A model generated the notes under the pieces. That model was not told the origin of the DNA and did not search any database. It worked only from the letters and a program-made list of their open reading frames with translations. Made by a program: the position numbers and the translations under genes. Shown in pieces: positions 26,549 to 36,595 of a stretch of 64,000 bases of DNA; positions within the stretch are counted from its first letter, which is position 1; every line of letters begins with the position of its first letter. Source of the stretch: Dysgonomonas sp. UBA5412 (GTDB lineage Bacteria; Bacteroidota; Bacteroidia; Bacteroidales; Dysgonomonadaceae); contig DHNQ01000019.1 in assembly GCA_002409595.1 (NCBI GenBank), forward strand, positions 1 to 64,000, read 5' to 3'.

Positions 26549-27939
26549 TCGGCTCGTTTGAATAGTTTAGAAAGAGTTACTCCTACGATTGTAAACCCAA
26601 GTAACAAGAATGGCATATACCAGATAATATAGTCTATCTGAGGATGCCAGAAGGAGTGCTCTTTAAAAATCACATACCACGAAAGTGGGCAAGCCACAGA
26701 CAACATAGTGGATAGAATGATGGCATTGTATTTCCGTTCCAACGAATTGCGTGTGATGATAAATAAGACTAGTGCCATCACTATTATAAACCCAATAAGA
26801 TAGGCGAAAAAGAATTGGAACGAAGACGGAGCAAAACCCCAAAAGTACATATCGCCCCGCAGATAGTCTTTAATAATATTATTCCACAAAAAAGAGAGTG
26901 TATCCGAATTGGCAAACCTGTCGCCGGCATCATACACGTTAGCCGAATTATCGAAGCTGGAACGCTTGACAAAGGCATCGGAAAGATATTGGAAAGCTGC
27001 TGAAAAATCTCCCAAAAGATATTTTAATTGAACAATCAATATTGCAAATTGAATAACTACTGCGCCGAGTGTAACCAATCCGGCATTGACAGATCGTATT
27101 ATAAAATCTTTAATCTTCCATCGTTCTAGCCAAGCATAATATACGATCGGGATAAAAGGAGTCAACATTACTGTCGATATAAATTCTAATCCCGAAAATG
27201 CCAATTTAATTAAAAACGCAATAAATAACCAACTTAATATTTTAACATTAGAGACTTGTCGGGGATTGCAGTGTTTCTTCTCCAACAACAAAAGCATTGT
27301 TAAGAACGGTGCAAAGAAACTCCATAACGACCACCATAAACCGTTACCGGCAAAAAGAACCAGCCAAGAGGAAGTAAATATAAACAGAAACGTAACCAAA
27401 GCTGCAACGAAATCGAAGTTTCGGTAAACCCACCCAATGAATAAAAGGAAACAAAGAGCCAACAAGGCACAATTTAAGGCTCGCAACAACTGATAGCGAA
27501 CATCTTTATCGAAAGGAAGCAATTTTTGTACATAATAATAAAACATTGCCTGTCCGCCGGAGTGACTTACATATACACAATAGTTGTCGGGTGTTTTTTC
27601 TTGATTCTGATAATATTTTATCTGCTCCAATTTAAACTGATTTATAATATTATCTCTTACATACATATCCTCTACCCTATCCACATTAGCTCTAACAAGG
27701 CTATCCTGCACAAGATTCTTATCATAATTCACGCCCGGAAATCCAGCTGAAGCCAAAACTCCATCTTTCTCGGCTTTTGCCATTTTGCCTACGACTAACG
27801 ACTCTACAAAAGTTTCGTATTCTGTATACATATCATCGGGGATGACTTTAAACAGATTGAGAAAAAAACTCAAAAAAAGAAGAAGGAAGCATATTATATA
27901 AAAAACAGATTGTTTTTTCTTTTGATAAGATGAATTCAT
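26545..27939 (-). CDS. Polytopic membrane protein, possibly GT-C-like
   Basis: 464 residues. One N-terminal membrane helix is followed by a roughly 110-residue extracytoplasmic loop (PDDMYTEYETFVESLV and on) and then about ten more helices. The topology, with a large first periplasmic loop, resembles GT-C glycosyltransferases or polymer ligases, but I see no diagnostic motif, so the function is open. It is downstream of two glycosyltransferase-like paralogues on the same strand, with its own candidate promoter in between. Confidence 0.7.
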   Translation of the reverse strand: MNSSYQKKKQSVFYIICFLLLFLSFFLNLFKVIPDDMYTEYETFVESLVVGKMAKAEKDGVLASAGFPGVNYDKNLVQDSLVRANVDRVEDMYVRDNIINQFKLEQIKYYQNQEKTPDNYCVYVSHSGGQAMFYYYVQKLLPFDKDVRYQLLRALNCALLALCFLLFIGWVYRNFDFVAALVTFLFIFTSSWLVLFAGNGLWWSLWSFFAPFLTMLLLLEKKHCNPRQVSNVKILSWLFIAFLIKLAFSGLEFISTVMLTPFIPIVYYAWLERWKIKDFIIRSVNAGLVTLGAVVIQFAILIVQLKYLLGDFSAAFQYLSDAFVKRSSFDNSANVYDAGDRFANSDTLSFLWNNIIKDYLRGDMYFWGFAPSSFQFFFAYLIGFIIVMALVLFIITRNSLERKYNAIILSTMLSVACPLSWYVIFKEHSFWHPQIDYIIWYMPFLLLGFTIVGVTLSKLFKRAD

Positions 27940-28009
27940 ATAGGGTTCGAGTTTGTATAAGCCTTTGTCGATTTCGAAAAAAAGGTAAAATCCTTTTCTT
28001 GTGAGAATA

Positions 28010-28017
28010 CAAAGATA
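28010..28017 (-). promoter_or_regulatory. Candidate -7 element of the polytopic membrane protein gene
   Basis: On the minus strand TATCTTTG matches TAnnTTTG, 70 bp before the start codon. Confidence 0.35.
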
Positions 28018-28045
28018 ATATATTTTAGACTTCTAGTAAATATTT

Positions 28046-28894
28046 TCAAAAATGATCTTTAAACCAATACTTTATAGCCCACCATCTACGATAGAGCTTT
28101 CGCAATTTAAATCGGTATTTATAATGAAACTTACTGGGATAAAATTTATCGCGTCGTGCCTGTATCGGATATTTATCGAGCAAAGACCAATCTCGTTGAA
28201 ATATCTCATTTGTAGATATTTCTGCAATGCCATATTTTTTAGCCAATATTGAATAAAGGCTCTGATCGTGGCGATTTTCTACAAATCCCGGTAGATTAGG
28301 TACACGCGAAGGAGAATCGGTAGCCAGACTGTAATCGTCAAGATATGCCTGATACCAATCACGAACAAATTGCATTACCAATGGGCTTTTTCTGAAAAAA
28401 ATAATCGTAGATTCAAATTGAGGAGTATGAGTATATGTCTTGTCATCATACACATCAAAATAGGCAAAAACATCTCCCTTAGTCCATTCATATTCATAAT
28501 AAAGGGTTTCGGGCATGCCATTATAGCTTTGTTCCTGGCTTTTTACACCCAACATTCCCGTCGGATGCTTTTCTGCAATATCAAAATATTCTAACAGACG
28601 CTCACGCCCCGCAGGATTAAAGTAACAGCCGATGTCGGAATATAAAAGTATATCCCCATCGTCCATCTTCTCCAAGATTTTGAGAATAATATAAGCCTTC
28701 CAGCACCAATAACCGAATCCTCGCGAATAGGGTATCAAGTAACGTCCCCAATACTTATAAAAATCAGCATCCAGATCTTTTTCGCTGATAGTATATACTT
28801 CGTCAAAAACATCCATACCTTCTGCCATTTTCCGAAAACGGGGAAAGCCTTCTGTCAGATAATAACTACCAAATGTGCAAACTGCTTTTTTCAT
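28046..28894 (-). CDS. Putative glycosyltransferase (GT-A-like), paralogue 2
   Basis: 282 residues, soluble, no signal peptide. Features shared with the upstream paralogue: CTFGSYYLTEGFPRF at the N-terminus, GYWCWKAYII, DGDILLYSDIGCYFNP (probable DxG/DxD-type nucleotide-sugar site), EWTKGDVFAYFDV, and NRHDQSLYSILAKKYG. These resemble capsule/LPS-type glycosyltransferases. Its start overlaps the upstream gene's stop by 4 bp, so the pair is translationally coupled. Donor and acceptor are unknown. Confidence 0.65.
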   Translation of the reverse strand: MKKAVCTFGSYYLTEGFPRFRKMAEGMDVFDEVYTISEKDLDADFYKYWGRYLIPYSRGFGYWCWKAYIILKILEKMDDGDILLYSDIGCYFNPAGRERLLEYFDIAEKHPTGMLGVKSQEQSYNGMPETLYYEYEWTKGDVFAYFDVYDDKTYTHTPQFESTIIFFRKSPLVMQFVRDWYQAYLDDYSLATDSPSRVPNLPGFVENRHDQSLYSILAKKYGIAEISTNEIFQRDWSLLDKYPIQARRDKFYPSKFHYKYRFKLRKLYRRWWAIKYWFKDHF

Positions 28895-29775
28895 CTGTGA
28901 TATGTTTTGGGGCGAAGAATACTTTTAAAGAAATATTTTATATTCCAGACTATATTGTAATATTTTCTCAGACTAAAACGATGTCGATAGTGCCACATGC
29001 TTTTATAATACACATCACGCCTTGCCCAGATGGGATAGTCTGACATTATATTCCAATCAAGATTGTCAAACTCGGTAGGACATAATTCATTGCGGGAAAA
29101 TTCAGATATCTGATATTTCTTAGCCAACATAGAGAAAATGCTCTGATCGTGGCGATTGTCTTTAAAACCTTCCAGATTGGGAGCTTTTGACGGTTTATCC
29201 GTTATAAGGTCAAAATGATTGTAAATTACATTTACCCATTCATTTACAAAAGCAATAGAGGCTGGGCATTTTTTTATAAAGACAATCGTTGCTTCAAACT
29301 GATTGGTATCTGTAAACGACTTATCATCACGAACTCCAAAATAATCAAAAATATCTCCTTTAGTCCATTCATACTCAGGCAATCTTAGTTCAGTACGCGT
29401 ACTTGTATTCCTCTCTTGCGCTCTGACGCCTAAAATACCTGATGGAGAGTGATCTACTATTTGAAAATATTCATCCAACCGCTTTTTTCCTTTAGGATTA
29501 AAATAACACCCCAAATCGGTATACAACAAAATATCTCCTTCCTGCATACCATCGAGCGTTTTCTTTATCATAATAGGTTTCCAACTCCAATATCCATATC
29601 CTCGCGAATAGGGATAGAGAAAACGTCCGAATCTGCGTCTAAAAGTGGCATCCAGATCATTCTCGTCGTATGTATATATCTTATCAAATACACCCAAAGC
29701 CTCAGCCTCTTTCCGATAACGTTCGAAACCGTTAGAAAGTGGATAATTGGCAAATGTGCATAATACTTTTTTCAT
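28891..29775 (-). CDS. Putative glycosyltransferase (GT-A-like), paralogue 1
   Basis: 294 residues with the same architecture as the downstream gene: CTFANYPLSNGFERY, GYWSWKPIMI, EGDILLYTDLGCYFNP, EWTKGDIFDYFGV and NRHDQSIFSMLAKKY. By eye, roughly half of the residues agree, so the pair arose by tandem duplication and then diverged. The C-terminus is basic and aromatic (RHRFSLRKYYN), as in peripheral membrane glycosyltransferases. It is probably expressed from a promoter inside the preceding terminator. Confidence 0.65.
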   Translation of the reverse strand: MKKVLCTFANYPLSNGFERYRKEAEALGVFDKIYTYDENDLDATFRRRFGRFLYPYSRGYGYWSWKPIMIKKTLDGMQEGDILLYTDLGCYFNPKGKKRLDEYFQIVDHSPSGILGVRAQERNTSTRTELRLPEYEWTKGDIFDYFGVRDDKSFTDTNQFEATIVFIKKCPASIAFVNEWVNVIYNHFDLITDKPSKAPNLEGFKDNRHDQSIFSMLAKKYQISEFSRNELCPTEFDNLDWNIMSDYPIWARRDVYYKSMWHYRHRFSLRKYYNIVWNIKYFFKSILRPKTYHR

Positions 29776-29798
29776 TTATTATCTCTGCAATATTCTCA

Positions 29799-29835
29799 CA
29801 AAAATAGGGTATTTATTTGACAAATACCCTATTTT
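29799..29835 (-). terminator. Terminator of the alpha-2-macroglobulin gene, overlapping a promoter
   Basis: A perfect 14-bp stem (29801-29814 with 29822-29835) ends, on the minus strand, in ATTTTTG. The same bases give TATTTTTG (29799-29806), a TAnnTTTG element pointing to the glycosyltransferase pair 24 bp downstream. Confidence 0.7.
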
Positions 29836-29856
29836 ATATATACAGCTAATGTTAGC

Positions 29857-32800
29857 TTATTGTTTTACTTCTACCCAGTGTCCTGTTGTACGGGTTTGCA
29901 TAATAGGACTATACATAGGTTCGTTACTAATTGCCGGCAAATAGAATTTACCACAATATGCAGCTTGCAATCTCAGGCGGAATGATGAAGAATAGCCATT
30001 GCTAAGATTATAATAGGTGTACACTCTGTCGTCGCGAATATCCTGATAATTGAATGCGCCGCCAACACGGGTGTCTGCCTCATTAAACAATCGTGTATTA
30101 AATATTTCCCAACCCGAAGGGAATATCTGGCTCAATGTCATATCGGTCAGATACATTCCCGATATATTTTGAACTACAACATTGGCAAAAAATTCTGTTC
30201 CTTGCTTCAAAGATGTCACATCAAGTTCTCTACCATTTTCGTCTACATAATTTACATAAAGATTCGTTCCATTACTAACTGCCGGAGTGTTATCGACTAA
30301 CGGCTGCGTGCGTCCGAGCAAACGAACGAAAAGTTTCCCTTGTCCTTTATTAAGTATCGAAATATTTATTTTCTCCTGAGGTTTTAGATTTATTTCCTGA
30401 AATACTTCTCCCGAGTTACCCTTTGACTGTTTAACTCCGTTCAACTCCCATTCGTAAGAAATAACGCCCTTACCCATCTTTTTGGCAAGCTGAGACATTG
30501 CTATCAACCCATACGAAGCTTCTTGGGTAGTAACATATCCACGGCTCAATCCTTCTGATACCTTGAAGGATAAGGCTAACGCCTTTTCAGTTTTACCAAG
30601 CAACAGATATGTTTCCATAATCATAGACAAGTCCCGAGTAGAGCTACCATAAGTATTGTTGTTGAACATATAAGGTTCTACGGCATCAGAGAGCCCAACA
30701 AGTAATTGATTCGCAGCCTCTTTCTTTCCTGCCAAAGCATAAGCTGCAGCCAACCTCCAACGAGCCTGAGGGGAAAGTCCTTTCATTTCTTTCAAACGAT
30801 TCATCGCACCCAATTCAGGTTCTCCGGCAAGTGCAAGAGTATACAATCTGTATGCTTGTTGCAGATCATGCATCGACAGACTATAATAAGAACGATAAAT
30901 ATCTGCATTGTTCCATGTCTGAGCAGTCTTCTTCTGGAATTGCTTCCACTTAGTTAACACTGACGCCGGTACATCGCGTCCGGCACGCTGAGCCTCAACA
31001 AGGAAATGTCCGGCATAAGTAGAAACCCACTCATTAGGATATACATTACCCGGCCAATATGCGATACCTCCATCGGATAACTGACGTGATGAAATAATCT
31101 TTATACCTTCTTTGATATTATTATCAATAACGGCTTTTTCTTTTTCCGAGAACGGACGGAATGCTTCTACGTATAGTAATGGAAATACTTTAGAAGTAAC
31201 CTGCTCCGAGCATCCATGCGGATAATCATGTAAATAAGATAGGTTCTTATTCAGATTGACTCCTGGCATACGAGATATTTCAAGTTTTGCCCAGTCTCCC
31301 GGCTGAATAGATTCGAAATCAATAGACAGATTGGCTGTATCGTTAGCCGTAATCAAAGCCTGAGATGTAATTATCTGAGGAGGATTAGGATTACGAACTT
31401 CTATATCTATTGTTTCAGTTGCAGTTTCGCCATTACCTGACGCTTTTATTACCACTTTCTCAAAACCGGTCTTCTTAGATACTTTCACTTTGAAATAAAC
31501 CATCTTATCTCCCACTTCTGTAAATGATACAGACTTAGAAGTTCCGTCTTGGAATTGGAATAAACCACTGGACTGAACAGTGACGGTTACATTCTTCACT
31601 TTCTTATCCATAGCAAATACATTGACAGGCAATAATATTTCTTCATCGGGTCCGGCTACACGCGGCAAGGTAGAAAGAATCATCAGTGGGTTTCGTACCG
31701 GCACAGCTTTTTCGGTATTGCCGTACGCTCCCTTTTCATTTCCTGCAACTACCATTACACGCACCGATCCAAAGTAAGGCGGCAACGTAATTTTGTGAGT
31801 ATCGGTCTTTCCTCCTTTAAGAGAAAAAGGTCCGAGATATTTGACAACGGGTTTGAATCTACTCATCGTATTGTTTGATGGCTTCAAAGCTTCGTCTCCA
31901 CCAATACTCAAGAGAGGTCCCATTTTTCCGGTTTGCGCGCCTACTACCATATCAAACATATCCCATGTGCGTACACCTAAAGCCTGACGGGAATAAAAAT
32001 CGTTCCAAGGATTCGGCGTTTTGAAGCCCGTAAGATCAAGCAAGCCCTCGTCTACAATGGCGAGCGTATAGGTCATATCTTTCTTATTCTTCTCAGATAC
32101 GGAAACAGAAAATTCTTTTTCAGGTCGTAGCTCATCCGGCATTGAGATAACCGGAGTCAGAATAGTTTCTTTATTCTCAACATTGATATTCAATACGCCA
32201 TACATACGTATAGGCAAATCATTATCGGTCTGGGCATGAGGTTGAAGCAAGCTTGCATAAATATAGAAGTTAGGAGCCATATCCTCAGTCACCTTAAATG
32301 TATATTTTGTATCTTCTTTGCCACTGGTTTCTACCCATTCATGCGAAATAACTCGTGAGCCATCTTCTATACTCATCAAAGCTCTTCCTTCCGAACTCTT
32401 TGGCAGAATGACCGTAACTGTTTCACCTACATTATACGATTGCTTGTCGGTAGTGAACGAAAGCATTGTCAAACCGCTAGGATCTTGTTTATCGGAGCGT
32501 CCTCTCCACGAAGGCCAGTCTACATATAGCACTTTTCCGGTAGTATGTCCGCCTTGCTGATCTTTTACAATAACAAGATAACGTCCCCAGTCGGGATAAT
32601 CTACACGAAACTTGACACTTCCTTTACCTCCGACAGTCGACAAATTCTGATCCAGCACTATCTCGGTCGATGTATTATTGACATAAGAAGCCAGATTATC
32701 ATTCGAATTCCACCACCAAGACCATTTTATCTTGTAAACTTTTACATTCAGATTAGAGCGGTTTATCGGTTTGCCTTGAGGAGAAAGAGTTACTATATCA

Positions 32801-35430
32801 AGTATATTGTCTTTGTCCGTTTCCAGCCAACCATAATTTGTATCTAAAGGAGATTTGACTCCCACGTATGCCGAAAACGGAGAATAAGGCACTACTTGTG
32901 CATAGATGCTGGCATCTCCTCCCGACTCAAATACGCGAGAAACAATATTAGCGCGAAGCATACCCGGAGCGTAAGCAGCCTGAGGCAATTCGGCTCTTAC
33001 ATTGGCATTACCCGAAGCGTCTAAATGTCCATCAAAAATGGTATATGTTTCGGACGTAAAGCTTGAAGCCGGATTGTTAAATGAGTATTGTTCGTATCCT
33101 TTAAACGGCACACGAACCGATGACAGAGTCATCTCTACTTTTGCAGCCAGATTGACTGCTGGGGCTCCATGCAACCATTGGGAAGACAATCCTGCTGAGA
33201 ATGAGCCTGAACCGGCATTTATCATATCGCCAACATCGAGACGCACCTTCAATCGGTTAGGCTTAACGGTTTCTATCTTTAATGTTTGGAAGAATGTTAC
33301 TCCCCCAACTTTTATTCTAGCTTGCCAGTTGCCTGTAATCGCATTTGCATCGGTAGCCATGCGGAATGGATAAAATCCGTCTTTACCCGAGTTAGACATA
33401 TATCGTTGCGCCAATTGTCCGCGAGGAGTATAAAGTTCGAGCGACACAGGGTGATCTTTAGGCAGCGTCTTGGCTTTGTCTTCGAGAACAAAGGTCACAA
33501 AGATGGAATCGCCCGGACGCCAAACACCTCGCTCACCGTAAATATATCCTTTGAGTCCGTTCTTTATTTCCTTACCGCTTACATCAAAATTACTTAACGA
33601 CAATGACAGATTGGAAGTCACCTTCAGGTAACCTTTTTCTTTATCACGTGATGCGATTATGGCAAATGGAACTCCTCCTTTATATTCTATTTCAGCAAAT
33701 CCATTACCATCCGTTTTACCGCTTCCGATGCGTTGCATCTGGAAATTATAGATATCTACTACTGATCCGGATATGGGTTTGGTAGTCAAAATATCGGACA
33801 GTACAACCAACATTTTCTTATCTGAACCTAATTTAGCTGTAATACCAATATTAGACGCTAAAACAATGCTGTGATAAGTCTTATTCATATAATATGTCGG
33901 ATCGCACGGATTGTCTCGTTCTTCCCATCTATAGTTATTCCAATCCCAATTTTCAGAGAAATAGCTTTGTCCGTAAGCATCATTTTCCTCTTCACTGTCA
34001 CTATCCAATCTGGAATCGAAACGCTCTAATGAAGCTCCTCCTTGAGGTATTTGAGGTGTAATGCCTCCACAAGGATAGAGTGAATATTCTTTCTTCATTG
34101 AGAACTCGATGCGATACACCGCTCCGGGATCTTGCTTTATCATCCGGGCAAGGTCTAAAGAGAAATTATTCCACTCCTCAAGTTTGAGGGTCGGGTCTTC
34201 GTCAAGACGAACCCTTTTTTTCAATATCAAACGTCCAAAACGTTTCAATTCAGCGTTTTCACCAAAGTCATTTGCCTGTAAATAGCCTAAAACATTACTT
34301 TCAAATATCTTGATTACTTTCACATCCACAGCCCATAGATTTACAGCCTTGAACGGAATACTCAGATTGTTGGAGTTGGGCAATATACTACCCGTTTCAT
34401 TCAATTGGATTTCAGGCTTATTTTGCTCAAAATTGACACTATAAGTATAATCTTCTTTCAATTGTACGTTATTCGAACTCTTAATTTCTTTATATATTTT
34501 CAGTTCGGTACTAGTGCCCCTTGTGGTCTTATCCAAATATAAGCGTAATATATTTTTCTGAATATCGTATGTATAAGAATCTATGTTACCGGGACTGATC
34601 AAGCCCTGTATATTTTGATTTAAAGATAATGGAGAAGTGAAAGTTATTCTCACGCATTCTTGCGGCTCGTATTCTAAAGCCACATCTAAAACCTCAAAAC
34701 GAGAAGTTGAAGGCATTAATATTTTCAGTTCCTCATCTTTCTCTGCTCCTATCGCACTTCCTTTAACTTGTAGTGTATATTCCAAATCTTTGTTACTACG
34801 ATACAAACTATCAATTACAAGATTAAATCTACCTTTTATTTCGGAAGGTGTTACTTTTAGTTTTGCATCCTTTACTTTATCTCCACCTGTAAGCGAAAAC
34901 ATATTCTGAACATCGTCAGCAGTGGCATCATCGGCTAATAAGATTGTTCCTTTTACTGTGTTCCATGACAGATCATTGTCTTTCATTGGAGAATAAGGGG
35001 AAAGCGTAACATTGTAGTTTTGCTCAGGGACATGAAAATAGAAGTAAAATTCTTTGAATTTACTGTCTACTTTAAGCACCTTATCCAACTTAAACCAAGC
35101 TTCGTATTGCTTGCCTTGTTTCAATTCTCCGGGTTCGGGTACAAACTTTATTGTGCGGGAGTTGGTCCAATAGGCTTTTCCTTTGAGTGAAGGGCTAAAT
35201 TCGAAAAGATCAGTATCTATTTCCTTATTTAGCTCTACGGTAGGAATATCCTGAGTTAGTTCTATTATAATTTCGGAAGAAGAGGTTACTCTTCCAAATG
35301 TAAATGCTGCTATATACTGAGCAAATTCCTGATCAATTTCATGCCCTCCACTCCTTTTGCAAGAGTTAAGAAAAAAGAGGCTCCCGCAGGAGAGAAGAAA
35401 AAGAATGAGAATAAGTATATTCCGTTTCAT
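29857..35430 (-). CDS. Alpha-2-macroglobulin family lipoprotein
   Basis: 1857 residues. A lipoprotein signal ends in FLNSC (Cys24), so it is anchored to a membrane, in this phylum probably the outer one. Many MG (macroglobulin) domains follow, with a bait-region-like part near residue 1100-1250 (TYTLAIVDEGLLDLTGF, RMYGVLNI). The thioester motif GCSEQ is at Cys1407-Gln1410, in HDYPHGCSEQV, then an alpha-alpha-barrel thioester domain and a C-terminal receptor-like domain. Such proteins trap host or competitor proteases covalently. No penicillin-binding protein 1C gene, its usual partner in proteobacteria, lies nearby. Terminator and length support a single-gene transcript. Confidence 0.93.
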   Translation of the reverse strand: MKRNILILILFLLSCGSLFFLNSCKRSGGHEIDQEFAQYIAAFTFGRVTSSSEIIIELTQDIPTVELNKEIDTDLFEFSPSLKGKAYWTNSRTIKFVPEPGELKQGKQYEAWFKLDKVLKVDSKFKEFYFYFHVPEQNYNVTLSPYSPMKDNDLSWNTVKGTILLADDATADDVQNMFSLTGGDKVKDAKLKVTPSEIKGRFNLVIDSLYRSNKDLEYTLQVKGSAIGAEKDEELKILMPSTSRFEVLDVALEYEPQECVRITFTSPLSLNQNIQGLISPGNIDSYTYDIQKNILRLYLDKTTRGTSTELKIYKEIKSSNNVQLKEDYTYSVNFEQNKPEIQLNETGSILPNSNNLSIPFKAVNLWAVDVKVIKIFESNVLGYLQANDFGENAELKRFGRLILKKRVRLDEDPTLKLEEWNNFSLDLARMIKQDPGAVYRIEFSMKKEYSLYPCGGITPQIPQGGASLERFDSRLDSDSEEENDAYGQSYFSENWDWNNYRWEERDNPCDPTYYMNKTYHSIVLASNIGITAKLGSDKKMLVVLSDILTTKPISGSVVDIYNFQMQRIGSGKTDGNGFAEIEYKGGVPFAIIASRDKEKGYLKVTSNLSLSLSNFDVSGKEIKNGLKGYIYGERGVWRPGDSIFVTFVLEDKAKTLPKDHPVSLELYTPRGQLAQRYMSNSGKDGFYPFRMATDANAITGNWQARIKVGGVTFFQTLKIETVKPNRLKVRLDVGDMINAGSGSFSAGLSSQWLHGAPAVNLAAKVEMTLSSVRVPFKGYEQYSFNNPASSFTSETYTIFDGHLDASGNANVRAELPQAAYAPGMLRANIVSRVFESGGDASIYAQVVPYSPFSAYVGVKSPLDTNYGWLETDKDNILDIVTLSPQGKPINRSNLNVKVYKIKWSWWWNSNDNLASYVNNTSTEIVLDQNLSTVGGKGSVKFRVDYPDWGRYLVIVKDQQGGHTTGKVLYVDWPSWRGRSDKQDPSGLTMLSFTTDKQSYNVGETVTVILPKSSEGRALMSIEDGSRVISHEWVETSGKEDTKYTFKVTEDMAPNFYIYASLLQPHAQTDNDLPIRMYGVLNINVENKETILTPVISMPDELRPEKEFSVSVSEKNKKDMTYTLAIVDEGLLDLTGFKTPNPWNDFYSRQALGVRTWDMFDMVVGAQTGKMGPLLSIGGDEALKPSNNTMSRFKPVVKYLGPFSLKGGKTDTHKITLPPYFGSVRVMVVAGNEKGAYGNTEKAVPVRNPLMILSTLPRVAGPDEEILLPVNVFAMDKKVKNVTVTVQSSGLFQFQDGTSKSVSFTEVGDKMVYFKVKVSKKTGFEKVVIKASGNGETATETIDIEVRNPNPPQIITSQALITANDTANLSIDFESIQPGDWAKLEISRMPGVNLNKNLSYLHDYPHGCSEQVTSKVFPLLYVEAFRPFSEKEKAVIDNNIKEGIKIISSRQLSDGGIAYWPGNVYPNEWVSTYAGHFLVEAQRAGRDVPASVLTKWKQFQKKTAQTWNNADIYRSYYSLSMHDLQQAYRLYTLALAGEPELGAMNRLKEMKGLSPQARWRLAAAYALAGKKEAANQLLVGLSDAVEPYMFNNNTYGSSTRDLSMIMETYLLLGKTEKALALSFKVSEGLSRGYVTTQEASYGLIAMSQLAKKMGKGVISYEWELNGVKQSKGNSGEVFQEINLKPQEKINISILNKGQGKLFVRLLGRTQPLVDNTPAVSNGTNLYVNYVDENGRELDVTSLKQGTEFFANVVVQNISGMYLTDMTLSQIFPSGWEIFNTRLFNEADTRVGGAFNYQDIRDDRVYTYYNLSNGYSSSFRLRLQAAYCGKFYLPAISNEPMYSPIMQTRTTGHWVEVKQ

Positions 35431-35547
35431 AAACTAATTTTATTGTGTTTGTTTGTTAATTATTTCTGCACAAGAACTGTAAATATAAGTCAATTTTTTG
35501 CAATATTGCATAAATTAAGCCTTATTAAAACGTGTTAAGGTAAATAT

Positions 35548-36342
35548 TCACACAAAGAGATAAAGACTAAAAGCCATCAACAGCATCCCTGCAACCAAGC
35601 CGGAGATAGACAAATGATGTTTTCCATACTTTTCGGCACTGGGAAGCAATTCGTCAAGCGATATAAATACCATAATCCCCGATACAGCCGCCAATATGAT
35701 TCCGTTCATGGCAGGAGTCCAGAATTGCATCAAGAACAAATAAGCGATAAGTGCGCCAAAAGGCTCGGCAAGACCTGATGCAAATGATAGCCAAAAAGCC
35801 TTTTTGCGGCTGCCGGTAGCATGATAGATAGGCACAGCAACAGCTATACCTTCGGGTATATTGTGTATGGCGATAGCGACAGTGATGGGGATGGCAACAT
35901 CCAATGATCCTAATGCTGATGTAAAAGTGGCTATACCTTCGGGGAAATTATGTATGGCAATAGACAATGCCACTACAATGCCCGTTCGTTTCAGAGAACG
36001 TTTTTTGTCCATATCCTCGACTCCTTGTATTTCGTGAGGATTGAGAGATTTGGGAATTGCAAAGTCGATCAGATTAATAAGAGCAATACCTGTAAAGAAA
36101 GCTAATATCAGATATAACGTCCCTAGCTTCTCACCGTAGACGGATACAAGTTCCAATTTGCCCTGAGGCATCATTTCCATGAATGAAACATAGAGCATAA
36201 TACCTGCTGAAAAACCCAACGAAGCACATAGAAATTTTGTATTGGTATGTTTTGCGACAAGGGCAATAAGACTCCCAATTCCGGTAGATAACCCGGCAAC
36301 GGCTGTAAGAACAAATGCCAGTAAAATATTTTGATCGCTCAT
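35548..36342 (-). CDS. zupT: ZIP family zinc transporter
   Basis: 264 residues, eight membrane helices. Zinc and possibly iron or manganese import. ZIP-family metal motifs are visible: HNFPEGIATF in helix 4 and HNIPEGIAVAVP in helix 5, in the order of E. coli ZupT. It is divergent from an Nramp gene, separated by 276 bp, which suggests shared metal control. No classical Fur or MntR box is recognised. Confidence 0.93.
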   Translation of the reverse strand: MSDQNILLAFVLTAVAGLSTGIGSLIALVAKHTNTKFLCASLGFSAGIMLYVSFMEMMPQGKLELVSVYGEKLGTLYLILAFFTGIALINLIDFAIPKSLNPHEIQGVEDMDKKRSLKRTGIVVALSIAIHNFPEGIATFTSALGSLDVAIPITVAIAIHNIPEGIAVAVPIYHATGSRKKAFWLSFASGLAEPFGALIAYLFLMQFWTPAMNGIILAAVSGIMVFISLDELLPSAEKYGKHHLSISGLVAGMLLMAFSLYLFV

Positions 36343-36440
36343 TTTCTGTTGACTAAAATTGTGTAAATATAAAGCTTTTGTATCGGAGGATAACCTATTT
36401 TTTCGATGGAAAGCAACAATAATGCTGAATTTCCTTTCTA

Positions 36441-36448
36441 CAAAAGTA
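36441..36448 (-). promoter_or_regulatory. Candidate -7 element of zupT
   Basis: On the minus strand TACTTTTG matches TAnnTTTG, about 100 bp before the start codon. Confidence 0.35.
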
Positions 36449-36569
36449 ACTATTCGGTATTTTTAAGGGCTAAAAAAACGATCTTGAGATAAAAACATTT
36501 CACGCATTATTTATCTATATAGATTAGAGACAGATATACAAAAGGGACACAAACATAAAAACAACACCG

Positions 36570-36595
36570 AAAAGTGTACAACTTTGTCACCTTTT
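36570..36595 (-). repeat. GGTGACAAAG repeat relative upstream of mntH
   Basis: Read on the minus strand, the 26 bases AAAAGGTGACAAAG plus TTGTACACTTTT nearly match the repeat at 2331-2358. It ends 23 bp before the mntH start codon, so it might act as an operator or 5'-leader element. Confidence 0.4.

Noticed and set aside
32545..32847. 100-codon plus-strand frame inside the alpha-2-macroglobulin gene
   Set aside because: Antisense to a continuous 1857-codon gene with clear domain signals; a shadow.
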